Shown: positions 36,440-49,895, numbered from the stretch's first letter. The stretch is 64,000 bases of DNA from Diphasiastrum complanatum (GCA_029204225.1 CM055097.1:4424697-4488696), one strand, 5' to 3'. The notes: generated from the letters alone by a model not told the origin. Numbers and translations: made by a program.

Positions 36440-37138
36440 TTGAAGATTGTCCAGCTGGATCGAGAGTTAAAGATTGCCAAACAACATGAAGACAAGCCTG
36501 AAGTAAAAAAGAAGTTGGCCCAGCAACAAGTTTATCGCTGGGAAAAATACATCAGCTCCCTGCAAAACGCCCTGACAACCGCACAGGATCAGGTGGATAA
36601 GGCCGTGCAGGATGCAAAACAACAGGTGCAACTGCTGAAGGGTCAATTGCAGATGGCAGAACAGGATTCCATGCGTCTCCAAGGTAAATTGGATGTGACC
36701 ACCCTTGAGCGTGATGCATATCTTCAAATGCAAATACTAGATCATGCGGTCACACCGATGGAGATCGCGTATTTGTTCAAGAAAGTGAAAACATACAAAG
36801 TGGCCCTTCAGGGATTCCAAGGCCGCTTTGACAGGTTCAAAGGAGCAGCTTCAACCGAGTTGGCAAAGGCTAAAGAGACCATCACCGCCTATAAAAAAAC
36901 AGCTGCTCAAGTATTGGAAGCCGGACCACAAATCCTCATACCGGTGATGCCACAATTCTCCCCTTTGCACCAAAAAGATGTACAAATGGATACATGGGTA
37001 GATTCTAGCATGGAATGGGGGGGGGGGGGGGGGGGCTTCAGATATAGCAGAACAACTGCCAACCTTACTGGCAGTACAAGAAGCAGGTCCATCCTCACCA
37101 TGAACCTCACCTCTATTCAGAAAGCCCATCAACGTTGA
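36440..37138 (+). CDS. Coiled-coil protein frame inside the Gypsy element
   Basis: A 232-codon frame. From residue 1 to about 170 it is a continuous heptad-type coiled coil rich in Gln, Lys, Ala and Leu (QDQVDKAVQDAKQQVQLLKG; ELAKAKETITAYKKTAAQV). The C-terminal part holds a Gly run encoded by a G-homopolymer at about 37017-37035, where length errors would shift the frame. It lies where RT/RNase H/integrase should be. It may be an additional ORF of this retroelement lineage or a captured host exon. No family recognised. Confidence 0.45.
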   Translation: MKIVQLDRELKIAKQHEDKPEVKKKLAQQQVYRWEKYISSLQNALTTAQDQVDKAVQDAKQQVQLLKGQLQMAEQDSMRLQGKLDVTTLERDAYLQMQILDHAVTPMEIAYLFKKVKTYKVALQGFQGRFDRFKGAASTELAKAKETITAYKKTAAQVLEAGPQILIPVMPQFSPLHQKDVQMDTWVDSSMEWGGGGGGFRYSRTTANLTGSTRSRSILTMNLTSIQKAHQR

Positions 37139-37905
37139 GGACCAGATCCAGAATTTCTTAAAGCAACATCCGCATGAGTCCTCGCGTGGTGGTTGGGTTC
37201 TAAAGTTTAAGACCTCTGAGATAGAGACCGACAAAGAGTTGGACAAAATACCTGCATTGGGAGAGCAGTCGGCATGGAGAATTACAGTGTTGAGAAAACT
37301 CCAAAATCAATCAGGAGTTACGTTGCCAATCCTCGTCAATTGCGGGTCGACCCTTATTATGTGCCAATGCCGTGAGGGAATAAATGGAAAGATTTGGGAT
37401 TGGCTATGGACAAAATCACCATCCATATGCCCAATTGGCCAATCATCCATCAGCCCTACAGCTGGTCCATATCAGTGGACTTCCACCGAGCCTTACAAGC
37501 CTATCAGAGAGAGTATGTCCACTCTTCAGATCCAATGGTGCAATAATCGACAATGTTTGCTAAAGATCTAACTCTGTTGGCGTCAGTGGCAACCAGATGG
37601 GATCATTGCCTCCCTCCTATGGATTCGATCCAAATAAGCCGATGGCCTCAGAGCAAATCAAAGATCAACTGCCGGTTGCTCGTCTATACTTTCGTGCAGC
37701 AATGATGGGAGGCTCCTAGGAATCACGCTTCACATCATGGACAACCTCAAAGTGGATTGCCGGAGCCCACCGTTGTTTTCTGCCACACACTTTAAACTTA
37801 ATATTGCATGCCTTGACTTTATGGAGAAGGTGCAGTAGATTCGGCGTGAAGCAAATAAAAGTCCTCAATAATTGCATATTGTAGGTGTCGTGGGACCGCC
37901 ACCAA
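37139..37905 (+). other. Decayed coding-like sequence before the 3' LTR
   Basis: Frames with RQLRVDPYYVPMP and DLGLAMDKITIHMPNWPII suggest the remains of a protein continuous with the coiled-coil frame, broken by several frameshifts. Not identified. Confidence 0.35.
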
Positions 37906-37907
37906 TT

Positions 37908-37920
37908 TTGGTGGGGGATA
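37908..37920 (+). promoter_or_regulatory. Polypurine tract of the Gypsy element
   Basis: TTGGTGGGGGATAC lies immediately before the TGTTGG start of the 3' LTR. Confidence 0.7.
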
Positions 37921-37921
37921 C

Positions 37922-38402
37922 TGTTGGAGAGTTTGCGGATCCCAAGACAATCCTAACCCTAGTTAATAATTGAGAGGGATTTGGCACCCTAAATGTGTAA
38001 GTCCAACCCGATTATCACATAGTTATTTGATTAGTTACAAGTCAATAAAAGGACTTTAGGCCTTTTTGCAGGACTTTTAATGTCGCAGGGCCTAAATGTC
38101 AAGTTAGTGAATAAGGTTGGGTTTCCCTCCAATTTTGATGGTTCCCACACTTTTTTAAATTTGAATAAAAAGAGAGGCAAGAATGGACCAATAGGATTCA
38201 GAGGCCAGGGTCCTCCTCTCTACTATAAAAAGGGACCAATTCGAGTTCCTACACATGTTCATTTCCTCATTTCAATAAACTTATTGGTTCTCTTCATGAA
38301 TGGATTGATGCTCTCTATCACTTTTTCTCCATCTCTCATGCTTTCTTTGAATTTTGCTAATTGTTGGATCTGAATGTTATTGGGATTGCATGTTATGATA
38401 CT

Positions 38403-38494
<92 letters not shown>

Positions 38495-38695
38495 AGCTAT
38501 CTTTGTTGTGGATCGTAGAGTTAATGGTTAGGGTTAATGGATGTTAGAGTTAGATGTGAATCCTCCATTCATGATTGAAATCTGAACTATACTATCGCTC
38601 TCATGGGAACGAACCTACGCGTGACAACTAACTTCGTCTCTTTGATGCTAGATTGACTAGATCTTGGTTTCAGGTTAGGCAAGAAAAGAAACCCA

Positions 38696-38698
<3 letters not shown>
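37922..38698 (+). repeat. Gypsy 3' LTR
   Basis: Starts TGTTGGAGAGTTTGCGG and ends AAACCCACTA at the (CT)n flank. It is collinear with copies 1-3, with a TATA-like CTACTATAAAAAGGGACC at about 38219 and a (GA)n run of about 85 bp (38408-38492). Confidence 0.93.
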
Positions 38699-38735
<37 letters not shown>

Positions 38736-38743
38736 GAGAGAGA
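38699..38743. repeat. (CT)n microsatellite, right flank of the Gypsy element
   Basis: About 18 CT units continue directly from the LTR end and turn into a short AGAGAGAGA run. Confidence 0.95.
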
Positions 38744-39229
38744 AATCTATTCTTCTCTGACAACAACCAAAATGCTGATAGAAGTTTTTAAAAATTTCTA
38801 TGGCTATCCAACAGCCTCCTACGACCAGCCTCCTGTCTTTACGGCGCATGCAAAACAGTACAGAAATGACAAAGATATTATTGGTTTTGTGGAAATACTA
38901 TAACCCTCGCCTGAGCTTTGTGTTGTTGACCCCTTTGGTGAAGTTGTACATGAATGTTTTCTTATCTTTCAATGGAATATCTCGAGGTTTACCCAAAATT
39001 TTAAAAGAAATACTCGACATTTCGAAAATTATCAAAGACAATTGAAAGTCTGCAAAAAAAAAAAGACTTCTTAGGAAAATTTAAAACTTTAATAAGACAA
39101 GCCATTTTTGTGAAAATTTAAAAAAAAAACAAAACTAAAAATTAAACACATTTTCTTACTAAAACATCTCAAAATGATTACTTTTCTCAAACAAAGCCTT
39201 GTAAAACAAGAAAAATAGAAGTAGCGACC
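38744..39229. other. No gene seen
   Basis: AT-rich with several A-homopolymers. This may be the terminal part of the DUF7869-type element, but no terminal repeat was recognised. Confidence 0.45.
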
Positions 39230-39847
39230 TATGCTGAGCATAGGTTGTGTTCGGGTCCTTAGTAACAACTTATGCTCAGCATAGGAAGCCGGTGGGATTT
39301 TTCAATTCTAACCACCTTTCAACCTATGCTGAGCATAGGGTGCATCTCTGGTCCTCTTCCAACCTATGCTCAGCATAGGTTAGCAAGCAGATTGCGAAGA
39401 CATCCTATGCTAAGCATAGGCTGGACTAGAGCACGCGAGTGACAACCTATGCTGAGCATAGGTTGCATCTTTGGTCGTCTTCTAACCCATGCTCAGCATA
39501 GCTCGTTACTCACGCGCTCTAGTCCAACCTATGCTCAGCATAGGATGTCTTCGCAATTTGCTTGCTAACCTATGCTGAGCATAGGTTGGAAGAGGACCAT
39601 AGATGCAACCTATGCTCAGCATAGGTCAAACCATGGTTAGAATAGAAAAATCCCGCCAGAATCCTATGCTAAGCATAGGATGTTACTAAGGACCTGAACA
39701 CAACCTATGCTCAACATAGGTTAGAAGAGAAGACTGGTGCAAGCACCTATGCTGAGCATAGGTTACCCATGTTTTAAGAAGATGAATACAAATTAAAACA
39801 TAAATATTTTCTAATGCAAGAATTTAATACCCATGCTAAGCATAGAA
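39230..39847. repeat. Foldback of CCTATGCTNAGCATAGG palindromes (array B)
   Basis: Fourteen copies of the 17-bp palindrome at a spacing of about 40 bp (39230, 39269, 39323, 39362, 39403, 39446, 39486, 39528, 39568, 39608, 39663, 39703, 39747, 39831). The central base is G, C or A. In addition, the sequences between units are mirrored around about 39474: GTTCGGGTCCTTAGTAAC on the left pairs with GTTACTAAGGACCTGAAC on the right. The whole 39230-39719 block is therefore a large inverted repeat with arms of about 240 bp. It lies about 600 bp before the DUF7869-type gene. Two partial units follow at about 40299 and 40361. Confidence 0.93.
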
Positions 39848-40405
39848 CAAAGTTAAAAAATGACAATAATCTTATCGTCAAGAAATCTGTAAGTGAGAAC
39901 GTATGCAATATTTTGTAGAAAGTCGTGACTTTGTCGTAGCGAGAGCTCTGGTAGCATGTGTGCTTCTGAATTCGCAGATGAGGTGAGTTATGCTTGGACT
40001 ATGGTCCTTAAATAAATTTTTTTTCGAGACCCCCGCCTCACGCCAGACCTCCAACTTGCTTCGGGACCGAGTTGCCGCAACTCACCTCACCTCACGCCGA
40101 CCTCGAGCCTGAGCCGGGACCGTCCAAACCTGAACCTAACCCTAACCCTAAGGATGCTGCCAAACACTATTTAAGACATGGTAGCCGCTGGAAATTTTAT
40201 TAACCAGTTACTTCCTAGGCTTGTTGCTCATTTGCATTTAGTTGTTTTTTTTGCATACGTCTATTGAGGTTCGCATAGCTTTTTATTTGTTCTATGACCA
40301 GCATAGGTTGCAGTTAAGTTTGAGGAGCACATTTAGTATGGTGTTAACTATTTTAACAGGTCTATGCTTAGCACAAGTACATAGTTAAAATTTCTTTTAA
40401 GGTTA
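39848..40405. other. Probable 5' region of the DUF7869-type gene
   Basis: A GC-richer segment at 40030-40150 precedes an AT-rich stretch and the first codons of the gene. A short CCTAACCCTAACCCTAAGG lies at 40135-40153. Half-units of palindrome B occur at about 40299 and 40361. No promoter element can be assigned. Confidence 0.4.
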
Positions 40406-43400
40406 CGATGTCAAGTAGTTCTACCTCTTCTATTCCAGTAGTTGGAACTCAATATGTTGCAACAAGTGCATCATCTTCATCTGACATTCCCAATGAAAGC
40501 TTTTTTTTATAAAGCCACTCCTAGATCTGAACATGTTTTCATAAATGATGTGGCATCGTCATCATTTACCCCTTCATCTTCTGAAATTCCTCAAGCAAGT
40601 ACTTTTCAAGAAATGACGCTTGTAACTCAGCTTGTATCAAATCTTTCGACCTCGTCCTCCTCTTCAGATACAAGCTCGACCCATTTAGAACATTGTTCTT
40701 TTGAACAAGTTGAATCATTGAGTGATGAGTCAAAAGCTTCAATTCACTCAGTTACCGATTCTAATAAATCAACAGATCCGTGTAAGTCTGTTGATCCGCA
40801 ACGTTCACGCTTTTCTCATGTTCGTAGTAGGAGACCTTCTCAAAGTGATGTTCGTCGTGTTAAATCTAAAAGGGCTATATTCGTTGAAAATTTAGAGCCT
40901 CCTAAAGGTCCAGAACATCCTGAGGTTGGAGCCAAAATTCCGAGTCATGAAATTCCAACACCTTCTCAACTAGTTCAAGCACCTACTAGTGTCACAGGTT
41001 CAATTTATAGATCAGACTCCAAACAAAAAGGAAAATACAAGAGAGACTTGAGATCCTCACCTGATTTAACGAATTGTCAAAAACAGTTGATTACAAAATC
41101 TGAAATTCGAAAGGTATGGAATATTATTTGCTGCTCATCTTGTTGTTTGCAAAAGCTGAGTATCAGAGAAATTGAAGAATTAAGATCAAACTTCTTTTTA
41201 CGAAGTAAGGATGAGAGAAATTACTATTTGTGTGCAACAGTGAGGCCAGACAAAAACTCATTTTCGTATTTTTTAAATGCTTTGGAGGTTGGTCGCAAAG
41301 CTTACAAAGCAGTTCATGCAATCGAAAACCCACGGCTTCAATGAATGCATGCATGACTTCAAAAAGACCCAACATTACGAGGATCCTTACATGGTCGAAC
41401 TGTTTCTCTAGATGCTTTAAATGCAACTGCTTGGCTAAAGCATTTCATAGATGTGCATGAAGAGAAATTGCCTAATTCCTTATATTTTCACTTGCCGGAT
41501 AAGTTTACAAAATTAGAATTATTTTTGATGTACAAAGAGTTTGTCAAAACAAAAAAATGTTCTCTATTTGAGTTACTCATATTTTCTTAGAATTTGGAAA
41601 AGAGATTTTGGACTGGTAAAGATTCCCAAAAAATCACGAATGACAGTATGCTCCACTTGCGAGTTGTTAAAGTCTGCAAAACAACTTGCAAAAACCAATG
41701 ATGAGAAAGATAACTATTAATCAAATTTGTCATTCATTTCAATACTTTTTGTTTTGAAAAAAATTATGTTGCACTCTTTTTTAACACCATTATGGTATGA
41801 TCTTTATTCTATTAAATAAGTGAATCATTGTATTTTCAGTGGATGCTGCAAAAGCTCTTCAACTGCACAGAGATCAATAAACAGTTGAAAGACAAAAATT
41901 GGCCAAGCATCGAAAGAAATGTTTGGAATGTCCACAAAAATATATTGGCCTTTTATTGATGGCATGGATCAGAAGAAAACAATGCTGCTTCATTTTGTCA
42001 GAGTGTTGAACGAGGCAAATTTTATTCAGGTTCATCTTGTTGGAGCACTTGTGTTTAATGGCACTTTGGAGTCAATTATCCCAATGTTCGAAATGATCCA
42101 AATTTGACGATCACAATTGTACATAAGATAATTTGCGAATTTGGTGAAAATCTTCCAGAAATATTTTATTTGCAGCTTGACAACACTACTAGGGAAGATA
42201 AAAACCAAACTGTTTTGGCATACTTGTCCATGCTCGTGGAGAAATTCTTTTTCAAAAAAGTAAAAATAGGATTTTTGTTGGTAGGACATACCCACGATCA
42301 AATTGATCAAATGTTTAGTTGCTTTTCTAAGAGGTTGAGACGGAAGAAAGCATTTTCATACTTTCACCACCAGTTGAAAATTAAATGTAACGAATCAGGC
42401 ATTATATTATTATGGGGCAAACTATTTTCAAATTCAGTTTCGTGGCCACCTCTTGAAGGAGTTCGATTTTTGCTTAACATTCCATCGACTCAAATCAAGC
42501 TTGCTGTGTTGTCTCCCTTGAAGTCCTTGCTAGAAGAACAAAAGGCGCAAAGAGAACATCGTGAGATTGATCCATTTGCCTCATTAAATTTTTTGGAATC
42601 AAGTATTCAAGCAACTTATCATTTTTTTGATGAGTTTGGTCAGCATTGGTGGATGGACTTTTTCGAGGAACAAAAAATCAGTTTGCTCAATCTCAAACAT
42701 ACGTCAACAACTGATGAATTTCATTGGCCTCATAAATTAGGAACATCAACTACGACTATCGAACCTTCAGATCTTCCTCGAGATAATGATTTCTTGCAGC
42801 TTGTGCAAGGTGAGGAACGTGAAATTTATGTGGGCTCAAGGAAGAATAGGCAAAGTGTAAAAGCTGCAAAAATGAAATGGCGCGGTGATTTGAATGAAAT
42901 CCAAATTGGAAGCCTTGTTGCACTTATAGCTTCAGAAAACAGTGAAGGACATCCATTTTGGATTGCCAAAGTACTTTGTTTTATTCAAAATAGCAATCAA
43001 ACAAAAGTACTATATGTCCATTGGTTGCGCACCACTTCAACGAATGCTTTTTTGGGAAGGTATGAACTCGAAATGTTGCAAGTAGATCCAAAGGGCAAGA
43101 GAAAGAGACTGCCAAAAAATCAACCAAGAGTCGACGATTTGAATCTACAGGATGTAGATGTTTTGGCATTTAATTTTGAATTAACAATGACCAATCATCT
43201 ACGAAAGTCAACAATATCTATATTGAAAGAACGACTTGGATTACTTGAAAAACCATCATCCTCCCTCGTCATCAACAGAAAAAAGCTGATTTACAAGGTT
43301 TTTTGGTCAACATTAGATGCGGATTCTAAGGAAGACATGTCAGTTGACTCTGATGAAGAAGGCGGGTCTTCCACTTCATCAGCTGAAAACGAGAGTGTTG

Positions 43401-43462
43401 AGAATATATCAAGTTCTGAATTGAGAAGCATCAGTGAAAATTCCTTAGAAAATGTACTTTAA
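40406..43462 (+). pseudogene. DUF7869-type transposase-like gene
   Basis: Four blocks in family order. 40442-41344: a Ser-rich N-terminus, then CCSSCCLQKLSIREIEELR, a Cys-rich segment. 41390-41700: HGRTVSLDALNATAW, then in a shifted frame WKRDFGLVKIPKKSRMTVC and STCELLKSA. 41840-42107, after a TATTTTCAG acceptor: DGMDQKKTMLLHFVRVLNE. 42104-43462: LPEIFYLQLDNTTREDKNQ and VGHTHDQIDQMFSCFSKRL, followed by a long C-terminal part with a chromatin-reader-like IGSLVALIASENSEGHPFW and an acidic Ser-rich tail. The D of GMDQ, the D of QLDN and the H-D-D of GHTHDQID are the kind of acidic positions expected of an RNase H fold. That function is inference. At least two frameshifts are needed to join the blocks (one near 41345, one near 42107), so it is probably inactive, though some breaks may be introns. 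Confidence 0.75.
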
Positions 43463-44880
43463 AAAAAAGAATGTGCAAATATAATTTAAGTTATTTTGTA
43501 TTTCAATGGGATTTCGAGTTTCAAAAATCATTTGTTCTCTTGAACTATTATTTCATTTATAATTATGATGGTTTTATGAAGTTTGCAACAAAAAACTTGG
43601 AGTTCTTTATTTAAAATATGCATTTTTTGGCTTTTTCTAAAAACAAAATCTAGAGATTTATTAAAAAAATCCATGATTTTGGCCTAAAACTAGGACCATT
43701 AAAAAACACCAAAAAAGATTACTCTTTTTCAGGTCAAAGTCCCAAAACAAATGTCATCGTGTTTAGATAATTTTGGCACAGATAGAAGTGATTGTGCTCA
43801 CATGTTACCGCAGCAAAAAACCATGTAAGGATCATAAAAATTGTCACTACCATGAACATAAACCCTTACAAGGATTTATTTCACTCCCTCACAATATCAA
43901 TAAACATTGAGATCTCAAAGGACACTTGGGAAGGAATATGATCAAGACAATAAAAATGAATTCAATATCCAAAAAGTCTGCTTACCGCATATATTAGAAA
44001 TTTGTATGTATTATATTCAAAACTTATTTCAATTTACAAAATGATCACCTGGATATGCTTACACTTGGCAATCAATAAGTTTACAATTAGCACCAAGTTT
44101 TACTCAACAACTAACATGATTGTAATTTATTACAATCTCAAAAATATTTCACAATGGCAGTAGTCATGGGCCATCCAAGAGATGACACTCACAATCAATG
44201 CACTCACATTACAAGCCTCTACTACTTCGCTCGTTCTCCCCTCTTGCAAGAATGGGCCACAACAAATGAGAGAGACAATAGAGTTATTGTCTACTCGTGT
44301 GGTAGGATACATCTCTCCTTGGCATGGAACCGAACTACCCAATTGTTGGTTGTGTGCCACTTTAGTTGGTTGCATCTTAGGAAAATACTGAACCTTAAGG
44401 TATTCCATTTTATTACAAACATGAGGCCCTATCACAACTCTTTGTAAAGAAAATATGTCTTTATGACGAGCTACAATTAAATGCCACCTTGAGTTGTGTG
44501 CCAAAGAGAGACGTAGGCATAGGCTTAAACACCTGGCACTTCACCCCCTATGTGAAGTGTGAGCATGAGCATGCTGACAATAAGTGTGAAGCTTGTAGGA
44601 TGCTATGACAATTATATTTAATAGGCATATATAGCTCAATCCCATATAACCTTAGTGCATTTACTAAGAAAATATCCTTTGTCGCATATGACAATTTTGC
44701 CTTAACTAAACGTAATGCCAAGTCTTCGATTTTCCTTTGTATTTGTGATGCACCTCCAGAGGTGGAATTTACTTGCATCTGAAGTAAGCAGTGGTTATGT
44801 TCAGAATTCTCCTTCTTGAATAAACGCATGAAGGATTCTGTCGGAATCCATGAGAGATGCGAATCTCAGACTTGTCATTA
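43463..44880. other. No gene supported
   Basis: AT-rich to 44100, then mixed sequence with overlapping frames on both strands (44130-44830) that show no domain. The expected 3' terminus of the DUF7869-type element should lie here, but no B-type palindromes or terminal repeat were found. Confidence 0.5.
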
Positions 44881-45000
44881 CGCAGGGGAAGGCCCAAACC
44901 CCTCGGGCCTTCCGTGCAGGTCGGGCCCTGCCTTCGGGCGCCCGCCCTTGGGCAAGGGCCCTCCCAGCACGGAAGGCCCTCGGGCAGGGCCCCCCACAAA
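44881..45000. other. GC-rich hairpin island
   Basis: About 120 bp, mostly G and C, in an AT-rich region. A perfect 13-bp inverted repeat, GGGCCTTCCGTGC at 44905-44917 and GCACGGAAGGCCC at 44967-44979, encloses further pairing (GGGCCCTGCC with GGCAAGGGCCC). No coding frame is convincing. Confidence 0.8.
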
Positions 45001-47017
<2,017 letters not shown>

Positions 47018-47032
47018 GTGCGTGCGTGTATC

Positions 47033-47515
47033 ATAGGTGTAACGCATCACAAAATTTCACTTGAATGTTTTTGCTTCTATTAGAGAATAAATTGGAGTTG
47101 TGCAGCTGAAAATACTAAAAGCCCATCTAATCTAATGCCAGTTGGGTCAAGTTTACATCATACATGATTCATTTCATACAAACGAGATCTCACCTAACTA
47201 CCCGGAATTGAGCCTAAAGCTACTGGAAACCCATTAATTTTAATCCTCTATGCTCATACACACACACACACACATATATAGGTGTAACGTATCACACAGA
47301 AAAAATATATTCCGCTTGAATTTTTTTTGCTTTTGTTAGAAAATAAATTGGAGTTTATGCAACTGAAATTACTGAAAACCCATCTAATCCAATGCCAGTT
47401 GGGTCAAGTTTACATCGTACATAGTTCATTTCATAGAAACAAGATCTTACCTAACTGCTCGGAATTGAACCTAAAACTATTGGAAACCCATTTAATCTTA
47501 ATCCTCCATGCTTTC
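47033..47515. repeat. Diverged tandem duplication, 245-bp period
   Basis: ATAGGTGTAACGCATCAC at 47033 and ATAGGTGTAACGTATCAC at 47278 begin two collinear copies that share CCAGTTGGGTCAAGTTTACA and GGAATTGA(G/A)CCTAAA. A short (AC)n-(AT)n run separates them. Non-coding. Confidence 0.88.
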
Positions 47516-48056
47516 TCTTTCTAATAATACCCATATCGCATGTATTACAAAAAAAAATGCCAATCACGACCCACAATTCACCAAACACAATTGCTGCATG
47601 CAACATATATATATGCTAGAGTACAAGTCTTGAAACACATTGGAGTACAGTGTCGAGGATGTCATTTGTCCCCTCACCTTTGCAATTTTATGGCAATAAT
47701 TTTCAAAGATAATTAGTAGACAAAGAATGCAATTCAAAATAATAGTCAATACAAGACATTGGCAAAAACATATGATACATTCTCTTCTAGGTACATGCAA
47801 TGATGGTGACTCTCTAATAAAATTTTCTAAATGAATAATGCATGGCACTACAAACCTACTTCAAGAAGTTGAAAATCCAGGATACACCTAAGCCAAACAA
47901 ATAGTATATCCTTTGTGTTGACACTTCAAGAACCAAAATATAGGGTGGACATAAGCCACAAAAAAGATATAACCTTTAGATTGACACGTCACACAATGTG
48001 TTACAAACAAGTTTATGTAATTGCAAAATCCTTGGAAAGATTTAACTAATAGGACT
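47516..48056. other. No gene seen
   Basis: AT-rich sequence. A loose local repeat of GGTGGACATAAGCCA / GGATACACCTAAGCCA type occurs at 47880-47960. No coding evidence. Confidence 0.45.
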
Positions 48057-49463
48057 TTGATGGGATAGAAAATCTGTTTTGTGATCTCTCTAACACTCTG
48101 ATTAACTATCATAGATCTGACATCATTGTTCTCTCTCGTGATGCTCCTCTAGATTGGTGCCAAACTTTAGGCCTCAACATCCTTCCCCATGGCACCATCT
48201 TCAAGTACCTTGGATTTCCAATGGGAGCCTCCCTCTATAATAGAGACCGTTTCAATTGGATTATTGACAAAATTAGAACCAAAATCCTGCTATGGAATTC
48301 CTCTGATTTCTCTTTTCTTGCTCGTGTCATCATCCTAAAGCACATTATTTCCTCCTATTTCACGCACTTTCTTTTTATTTGGTTCCTTCCTCCTCCTTAC
48401 TCTCTCATTATTGCTAAGACCTTCTGCAAATTTCTTTGGAATAATCGTCCTAGTCTTTTGAACTGGGATAAAGTTGGGGGGTCTTGGCCTTCTCGATCCT
48501 TCTACCTCTTCTCTTACTCTCCTTTACAGGCGCATCCATTTCAATTTCACTTCGCCGCAGCCTTGGACTCTCATGATGACGATTGTTCTTCCTCCCGTTC
48601 CCTCATCTACCAGCAACAATCCTCCTTTCTACTTTCTCGGTCGTCTTCTCCCTCCTCGATTTCCCTCCCTCCTCTGTTCAAATCCATACATAGAGTTCTC
48701 CTTTCCATGCGTGAGCTTACCTTTTGGACTAGAGGTAACTCTGTTTCTCCTTTGGAATCCTTGTGGTTCTCTAAAGCCATTACCATTAACTCTAAACCTT
48801 TAGCCTTGATAGAGAGTAGACTCTGCCGCAATTTAACCCACAAAGGTCTCATCACATGATGGGAGCACATCATGAACTCTATTTACTCTACCAGTCTCTC
48901 TCGTCTACAAGCAAAACTTGGTCTCTCTCCTCGTGAAACCAATTTCCTTTCTTATGCCTTTTCTCATGGTGATCTTGGTCCTCTTTCCACCTCCTCTGCT
49001 TCTGATTGTAATAATAAGTGGCTTTTTAAGGCCCTTGACAAGTCGGGTAAGATCTCTTACTCTTCTGTTTTTTCTGCTTCCAAAGAATCCCTTTTCACTT
49101 TCTCTTGGTATAACTCAAAATGGAATATTTCTCACCCTCCTCACCTCTGGAATGACCTCTGGAAGGCTAGATTTCGTCGAAACCTCAAAATCAGAACTGG
49201 CAAGCTTAGAATCTTCTCTTCTAGACTTTCTTCAACTCTCTCTTCCTGTCAGGGCCAATTATAGAGGGGATGTGTCACATGTCTGCTCTAAATGCAAAAT
49301 ATTTGATGAGGATGTGAGACATTTGTTTTTTGAGTGTTGGGCACCGCTTTGGAAGATTGTGACTGATCTCTTTATTGCACGCTTTCATGCCAGCTTTAAG
49401 AGATTCAGCCCTACAGATCTTTTGCTGAATGATATCATTGTCGTTGATGTTAAAGTTAATTGA
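48057..49463 (+). pseudogene. LINE reverse transcriptase C-terminal part and zf-RVT domain
   Basis: An open start at 48057 gives SDIIVLSRDAPLDWCQTLG, then GTIFKYLGFPMGASLYNRD ('YLG.P.G' block), and IIDKIRTKILLWNSSDFSFL, then ARVIILKHIISSYFTHF ('L...GR..L...VL.S') as in plant L1 elements. After frame changes near 48480 come WNISHPPHLWNDLWKARF and VCSKCKIFDEDVRHLFFEC, the reverse-transcriptase zinc-binding motif (CX2C..HX4C). A 33-bp tandem duplication at about 49430-49495 (GATATCATTGTCGTTGATGT repeated) breaks the end of the frame. Inactive. Confidence 0.9.
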
Positions 49464-49704
49464 TATCATTGTCGTTGATGTCAAAGTTAATTTCTACTGG
49501 CAATGTATCAAGATCATTACTCTTTGGAATATTTGGCTAGATAAGAATAGTAGAGAACTTGGGAATGATGATTTCATCATCTCCCCTCCTCTCCTCTTTA
49601 AAGAGGCTGATAAGCTTATAGATCTGCTATTTCCATGTACTTTGTATAAAGTCATTAATCTACGGTCAGCTTTCGAGAGAAAAGAAAAAAAAAAAAGCAT
49701 CCCC

Positions 49705-49895
49705 TCTAGTGGCAGATGCCAATCTAATCTGTGGAAGGAGCCTACTGATATGAAAGGTGTGGGCAGGTGCCAATCTAAGATGTGGGCATGTGTGAAAGGA
49801 GCTTACTGATATGAAGGTGTGGGCAGGTGCCAATCTAAGATGGGGGCATGTGTGGAAGGAGCCTACTGATATGAAGGTGTGGCAGGTGCCCATCT
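49705..49895. repeat. Tandem repeat, about 61 bp x 3, at the LINE 3' end
   Basis: Units built on CTACTGATATGAAGGTGTGG and CAGGTGCCAATCTAAGATG, three copies with few changes, the last one shortened. Confidence 0.88.

Larger units (their letters stand above)
48057..49895 (+). mobile_element. 5'-truncated L1-type LINE
   Basis: The element begins inside the reverse transcriptase and runs through the zf-RVT domain to a 3' region with tandem repeats. There is no LTR, and the 5' truncation is typical of target-primed reverse transcription. The 3' end was placed after the repeats; no clear poly-A tail or target-site duplication was identified. Confidence 0.85.

Noticed and set aside
39230-39847. CRISPR-like array because of regular short repeats with spacers of about 23 bp
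   Set aside because: The units are full palindromes, the spacers are themselves mirrored around one centre, and the context is a plant nuclear genome with transposons.
40135-40153. Interstitial telomere repeat (CCTAACCCTAACCCTAAGG)
   Set aside because: Only two to three units, and the same CCCTAACCCTAG word occurs in the Gypsy LTRs, so it has no telomeric meaning here.
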